64,000 nucleotides of DNA, from contig OX359189.1 in assembly GCA_947172415.1 (NCBI GenBank), positions 2,502,501 to 2,566,500 of the forward strand, in the 5' to 3' direction. The translations under genes and the position numbers were made by a program. Positions 58,301-64,000 of the stretch are shown piece by piece. The notes beneath the pieces were generated by a model. That model made no database searches. It saw only the letters and a list, made by a program, of their open reading frames with translations, and was not told where the DNA came from. This stretch comes from Chondrosia reniformis. Its lineage: Eukaryota; Porifera; Demospongiae; Chondrillida; Chondrillidae. The first letter of the stretch is position 1. Each line of letters opens with the position of its first letter.

Positions 58301-61300
58301 AACCGAATGGGCATATTATCATAAAGTTTAGGGTATAAAACTCATTTTAAATAAAGGGATTTTTTATGTCTCCATTTGGTAGAAAACAGAGGACAATATA
58401 CATACACATTATATATACATAAGTATGTAGCATAGCATACGTATGTACACAAGCAATGAAAATGGTTTCATACAGGTATTTAAGGACACAAAAGTCTACA
58501 TTATGGATGCAATCAAAATGTCCATCAGAGTGAGGTCACCTTAGTTAGTCCAGAACCCCTTCAATTTCAAGGTGTCACAGTATATATGGACCACAAAACC
58601 TCACTTGATAAGGCAACAAGACAACAGCCATTTTCTCATTTATGGAATTAATTACAAATAAGTACATATGGTTAAACTGTATCAGCTGAATACCTGAGGT
58701 GGTATTATGAGGTAGAAACTCTTGGAGCTGTCATTGCTATGGGCAAAGGCTATCTTAATATCAGGTAATTCTGAGAAGAGAAATTTTAAGTTGTATCTGT
58801 TGAATGCAAGTTTCTTTGACCCTTCAAGAAATTCATCATTGTATGGCGACTGACTGACCCTCTACAAAAAGAATTAAATAAAAATAAACTTTGAAAACTA
58901 CACTAAACTAGTTGCCTTTTTGCATATAATAAGTACATATACATTGCTTCTTTATAATCAATTTGAATCAATCAATCACCTACGTATATAACTATAAACA
59001 ACATACACTATAGACTAAACTAAGTGATTGCAATCAATTAAACAACCACTGTTGATTAACTCACATTTAGGACTTCTAAAAATAGGACCTTCATCTTGTT
59101 GAATACTACTTCAGAAAGAAATATGTCTGTTGTACCAGAGTCAAGTATAGTGGAACCTTTGTTATACTACACCCAAAAAAACAAAGATTATTACCTAATG
59201 AGCATGCAGCCATCTTGACCTACGTAGAGGGGTAATCCCCGAGTAACTTCCCATAAGGCTGCAGGAAATAGATACTCTTGTGGTCTTAAACTGAAAATAA
59301 ACAAAAAGGCCCTCAGACACCTCTTGGCTGGGGACAGGAGACTTGTAGGGTACACACCACACAGGTCGTAAACAAACTAAACTAGTTATATGTTAACATT
59401 GAACGTACATATTCTTACACACATACATATATAAAGTCACAATTTTGCTTAAGATGCCAAGATAAAAAGCTACAAGAAGTGATAGAACTATTCCTAGTAA
59501 TAGATTTATTCTCTTGCAGGCAGCAAAGAAGTGAGCCATGAACCAGTGATTACTTTAGTGGAGTTAATTGATAACAAACAAATCACCCATATTACAAACA
59601 TCTACGTATGTATGTACACTGTAGATTGCTTTAGTAAAGTTCTTTTAAATTTGCAAAACATCAGTTACCATGCATTACAGCTTTCTAAAAACCCTCTGGT
59701 CCATATGTGTTTAGACAAATATATTCTTATACTGTACATATGTACATACAAGATCAGTGTATTGACACATTATTCCCCAAAACATTGTGAGCGGAGTGAC
59801 ACACTTACCTCTGTACAATCAACTCCTAGTGATTTATTGCCAACTCTCATATCTGTAATAGCCACTGTGTAGTAGTATTGTGGATTGGTTTGATGAAGGA
59901 GTGTTTCAAACTTGGGACCTTTAGCTCTCTCCAGCGGCTTTGATCCACCTAAATCCTAATATCAGCACATCAGCACATTATTAGAATTTTGATAGGAAGC
60001 AATAAAAATCCATAAGAATTGATAGGCAGTAATTGTTTAGATTTTTTTAAATTCCCAATACCTACATAAATCCTTATTATTAAAATGGCTTTATTTGTCA
60101 AGCATCATACATAGTTGTATACATAAGAGTTCTTATATTTACCCACAGAAACATAAGCCTCATGTCTTATTGAATAACAGAGATAAACCATTACTTCCTG
60201 TTAGTCACTCTTACCAAATGCCCCAATTGTTCATTCAGGACATTTCCAGTGTTTGCGTTGTCCAGGGGAGGACAGAGGCCCAAGCTAAACTCATCCTGTA
60301 GTTCCAGTGACTTCTTCAGCTGCTCCCAGAATGTTAATGATCCCTTTGGCTAATATTAATACAATACATTAGCCACTATATCATGTAATAAATAAAGTGT
60401 AGATTGACATATCCTGCAATACTTTGCAACTATCATTTACAGTAGGCAACAAAATTATAAAGCTTTCCCAAACTGTAATTTCTTTTCCTAACTCCTTGTT
60501 ACAGAAATCACCACTTACACGTAATAAAATTGATCATATTCAATAGTTATATTACATTCCTATGTATTACAAGGAGTCAAATGGTGATAAAGAGAGGTGT
60601 CTTTAGATTATAAATCACATTATTAAAGATAAAACATTCAAAAGACAAGTGGAACACTTAACCCACAAATCAAAAGGGTCTCTCTACCATAGTCACTTAC
60701 CTGTGCAAGGGAACTGTAAGCCATTCCCCAAATTCCCTGCCATGAGCTGTACCGAGGGAAAAACCCAGGTTGAGCTTTAGTTATGAGATCAAAGATGACA
60801 GGAAGTGAGAAATCTTGGCCATTTAGCTTGACTGTTAGAGTGTCCTCTATACGAAAGCCCTCCCATCCACCAGCTGTATACGAGACACTGACACTCACAT
60901 GACGATCAGTGTAGTTGGTGCTAACATCAAATGGAGACATATGTAGTGTATTCACAGTATGACAAACCAGACATTATTATAATACGCTACATGTTACTAT
61001 ATTTAGAATTGGTTAGGGATTTTTTTCTGGGAAGTCCCTTCTTTGTGCAACAGACAATACAATCATCAAAAAGATAAAATCAGATAGTTTGGATCTTAAT
61101 ACAGAATATTTATGCCGAAAATTCATATAAATATATACATACAGTATAAAAGAAATCATTAGTTTGGGTATACAAAAGTAATTTATACATTATATAGAAC
61201 AGGCCACCATTACTATGTATGTAGATGTACAAACGAATACATAGCTTTGAGACAAAACCTGTATTTATATATAACTAAAGTGACATTTTAACATTATTTG

Positions 61301-61945
61301 CCATCACAACATTTGAAAAAAACTAATGCATACTTTCCACCAGGAAGACCTCACCTTGAGTAATAGCTATCGATATTATAATCAGGATAGCTCGCTATTC
61401 CAGTGTTACTGGACCCAGTGTCCAGCATTAAGCTAAACTGAGAAACGAAACACAGAATTAGAGAGAGACTACCATCGAGTATGAGATTAACAGGCAACAA
61501 AAAGTTAACAAGAACAAGTTATGATTTTAGAGATATCTTGCGGGACGATTTCATATGATAGCATAGACAGCTAGATAAAATGAATGCGTTTCCAATGTGA
61601 ACATACTTCTTCTTTTCTCGCTCCAAATCTAAACGAGCAATAGTATCCGTCTGATGGTGTGCCTCCAGTAATCATAGTTAAAACGTTACCATTCGAAGGA
61701 GTCTGACGTGAAGATTTCCGTCGAGAACGAATTACAGGAGTCTTCTTATGCCTTTCCTTGTTCTTTGGTTTAGATTCGCCATTTCTAAAATAGAGAAAGC
61801 GGACTCCAAGGATGGGAAACAAATTCTTCAAGGTACTGATAAATCCACTGTCAGTGCTTCCAGAAGTTCCAGAAGATTCACCAGAAGATACGACCACGCA
61901 GAACAGGAAGAGACACAAACTGTAGCTTATCCTAAAGTGTTTCAT
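55377..61945 (-). CDS. Beta-secretase-like membrane aspartic protease with long tail
   Basis: Eleven exons in phase: 61945-61607, 61437-61355, 60920-60701, 60349-60215, 59955-59809, 59166-59065, 58861-58694, 58028-57926, 57490-57398, 56567-56514 and 56326-55377; 797 residues. Signal peptide (ISYSLCLFLFCVVVSSG), prodomain with RSRR furin-like site, first active site LDTGSSN, second LDSGTTD, and GTVIGAIALMGFYVNIDRA matching BACE1/2 just before the stalk. One membrane helix (TYVLPTVSFVLLLL) follows. BACE cleaves type I membrane proteins in endosomes and Golgi. Unlike vertebrate BACE (tail of about 25 residues), about 270 cytoplasmic residues follow, acidic and Ser-rich (DHHSDEEEEKEG, RRLSTKSLS). 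The paralogue (BACE1 or 2) cannot be assigned. Confidence 0.9.
56764..56974. mobile_element. MITE with 13-bp terminal inverted repeats
   Basis: GTAATTCGGGAAA at the left and TTTCCCGAATTAC at the right are perfect inverted repeats; flanks ATGTACC and ATGTGCC look like a 7-bp target duplication with one change. Inner parts also pair (CATGGTTGG / CCAACCATG). Non-coding. In BACE intron 9. A decayed relative may be at 2860-3015. Confidence 0.85.
56980..57222 (-). repeat. Dispersed repeat family A, near full length, reversed
   Basis: CCAAGGATTCACAGAAGGTC to ATGGTATCTTAGATTTTTC, directly abutting the MITE's right flank. All family A blocks are present. Confidence 0.85.
57640..57877 (-). mobile_element. 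Pogo/Tigger transposon 5' fragment
   Basis: On the minus strand TACAGTAGAACCTCACTTTT is a typical pogo-group terminus. About 85 bp on, the sequence encodes HVVLTLEDKIAVFNHLRDG, the first helix of the CENP-B/pogo DNA-binding domain. The frame is broken near its start, and the rest of the transposase is missing. In BACE intron 8. Confidence 0.7.
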
Positions 61946-62099
61946 TCTGTAAGTTGATAGATAAGTATATATAATTCAGATATGCCTTAGATATGGTACG
62001 CCATTTTAATTTTGGCGCGATCGCTGACATCTCGCAATTTATAACGACGCCTTTCGCGCGAATTGCTCAGTTACCAAAATATTTGCAATTGCACGCTAG
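61946..62099. promoter_or_regulatory. Bidirectional promoter with E2F-like sites
   Basis: 154 bp between divergent starts. TTTGGCGCGA at 62011-62020 and TTTCGCGCGAA at 62052-62062 both match the E2F core TTTSGCGC; they are among the few CpG clusters of the window. No TATA. Confidence 0.5.
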
Positions 62100-63795
62100 A
62101 TGGGTGACTTTGAAAGGAAGCGCTTAGAGAGAATTAAAGAAAACGAGGCTTATCTGAAAACGCTAGGTTAGAGACATGGATGAATGCTAGCGCATTATCA
62201 AGCAATTGCATTTCTAAATAATTAGTAGTTAGTTAGCAGCTAATTAGTCTTAGTATTTGAACATCACATTAATGGATTATACGTGCAGCCGTGTGCCCCG
62301 TAACCATATGACTAGTTGGCTTCCTTTTTGTATATATACCTTGGGTACATTAACAATAAATGTACCCGCACTCAATTCAAGTCATTGATATATATCCAGG
62401 GATTCCCTTTATATATATATAGCTAAAAGAATTGTGGCTACATCTCTATCTCAATATTACTTTAAGTGACTAGGGTTGGACATGTCTATATATGTAAATT
62501 CTTTTTGGAAAATTAACTTGAGGGATCCTAAACAGATTGACAATATATATTCAATGTGATGTTTCATCTCACTGACATATAAACACATGTACACCCACTC
62601 ACTCTTCTTCCTGTCCACAACATATAAACATATGTGGTCCATATAACCAGAATCATGTAGCTACCATGTCCTACATGATGGAGACCGTGGATTGGACTGG
62701 ATTGAAACATGCAGTAATAATTATTCACAATACTATATTCTTATATATATATTTCATATAATGTTACCTTATTAAACTCTACAGGCCTTGACTTGAAGAG
62801 TAGGCAAACTGAACTGAGCTTGTTCACAAATAGTAATCCATTGACCTCAGGACGAAGCAGGAAAAGGAAAAAGACGACATGCAGTGATGACGATGATGAT
62901 GAATGGGTGCCTGGAATGGAAGAAGCGCCTAAAAGGAGATCAAAGAGAAATAGTGGGTTATGTGCAGCAATCAAAGACTTTCATAGTCATTTCGTATAAA
63001 ATAAAGGAACATATATAGTTATATGATATAGATGTGTACATAAAATTTAAATTTCTGTTATTATGTTTAGTTTCAAATTCAGAAAAGTTAACAAGGTTTA
63101 GTGTACATATGTAGTTTACATTACTATATATTGTGTTCCTTTTTGATGTAAAGACATAAAGCCAGTTTCTTACAACGTAAACTCACTTTTTGAGGCAAAT
63201 GGTAAAGGACCACAAAATAGAAGAGCTCTCAGTGACATCACACAAACAGTTGTGAGTATATATACATGTATATGGTCTTTTGAGATATATACTGTAAGTA
63301 CAGTTATGTAAGTACAGCTATGTATAATAAATGGTGACCATTCCCAATGATTTTTATTTTGCCTTAGCCCAGTTAGTGACTCTCCTTATATGTACATACA
63401 TACATAAATATACACAAGCTGTGTTTGGCAATGTAATATTGTGTCATTATCATATATCCATCTATATAGACAAAAAAGATAAAAAGAGTTCTAGAGCAAG
63501 GTTCAATAGTAAATGATGAGAAAGACTGTCTCAGTAGACACTACAGGTCAAAAGTAAAAAAGCAGAACCAGGTGGAGTTCACAGATGAACAACTTCCAAA
63601 CTACTTCCTGTTCACTGAAGAATTAGACTTTTATGGCTTTACTGAAGAGCAGTGCGATTTGGCCTATGAAATGATGCATAGTGATCTTCAATTAGAATGC
63701 GCTAGGACTGAGAATGAATGGATGATTGACACAGATCTCTTTGATTCAGAACAAAACATGCAGGAGGAAGGATTTGATGGCTTTATTATTGAAGA
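62100..63795 (+). CDS. 5' part of an unknown gene, possibly cell-cycle linked (incomplete)
   Basis: Exons 62100-62166, 62785 to about 62993, 63154 (or 63162)-63251 and 63470-63795 carry one open frame; the last ends in GA|GTATGT and the gene continues past the window. N terminus MGDFERKRLERIKENEAYLK (a short charged helix, as at the start of CMR1/WDR76-type proteins), then a basic-acidic segment GRSRKRKKTTCSDDDDDEW, PKRRSKRNSG and RRALSDITQTV (an RxL-like cyclin-docking motif), then an acidic region with FTEEQCDLAYEMMHSD. The junction between exons 2 and 3 is uncertain (two donors fit). E2F-like sites upstream fit a proliferation role. Family not recognised. Confidence 0.55.
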
Positions 63796-64000
63796 GTATG
63801 TATATATAGGGTGCATGCGCTAAATGTATTATACTGTATTTTATAAGTAATACATAGGTACAAGCATATTACATACAATACTTTTACTAGTAACTGAGGT
63901 CGCGATTGCTAACCAATATACCGATTGCAATGTCTGGTCTGGACAACCGACCCAAAAAGTACTGTACAATATAATTATATTGATCAATAATTGTGATTCC
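63796..64000 (+). other. Intronic AT-rich DNA to the window end
   Basis: Follows a GTATGT donor and contains nothing recognisable. Confidence 0.5.

Overview
The window looks like a sponge (demosponge) nuclear genome, most like Amphimedon. It is AT-rich and gene-dense, with many short introns and small intergenic gaps. The genes are animal-type: a Src-like kinase, SRCR receptors, a beta-secretase, FN3 proteins and ciliary proteins. No database search was possible, so gene names rest on remembered family sequences and on splice phases checked by hand. A reading frame that stays open across every proposed junction was my main test.

Layout. 1-752: 3' end of a membrane protein (+). 980-4760: J1-crystallin-type ADP-ribosylglycohydrolase (+). 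5512-9764: FN3 membrane protein (-). 10.4-15.4 kb: a duplicated block carrying two intronless LigB-type extradiol dioxygenase genes (-), separated by a foldback element and a LINE remnant. 16205-24314: complete cystathionine beta-synthase in 14 exons (+), with a 1.85 kb minisatellite in one intron. 25188-26369: solo Src-like pseudokinase (+). 27.3-31.6 kb: two single-SRCR receptors (-). 32.7-34.9 kb: CFAP68 (-) and TMEM218 (+) head to head. 35047-35933: small PPxY membrane protein (+). 36.5-39.0 kb: an unresolved gene (-). 39-42 kb: gene-poor, repeat-rich. 42189-42273: intron-containing tRNA-Ile(UAU) (-). 42944-46949: degenerate Ras-like GTPase with a CAAX box (+). 47.8-49.3 kb: small secreted protein (-). 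49649-52254: TOM40 (-). 52426-55134: intronless MYND-finger protein (-). 55377-61945: BACE-like aspartic protease with a very long tail (-). 62100 to the end: 5' part of a possible cell-cycle gene (+), sharing a 154-bp promoter with BACE.

Themes. (1) Two tight divergent pairs: CFAP68/TMEM218, both ciliary, with an RFX X-box-like site between them; and BACE/unknown gene, with E2F-like sites. (2) Two signalling genes keep their fold but have lost motifs needed for catalysis (the kinase and the Ras protein). (3) Several small type I membrane proteins share a similar TM exon and PPxY tails. (4) The dioxygenase pair is the best candidate for something unusual: intronless, recently duplicated, and of a mostly microbial enzyme family. 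(5) Dispersed non-autonomous repeats recur through introns, and in two genes tandem repeats have copied an exon end together with its splice donor.
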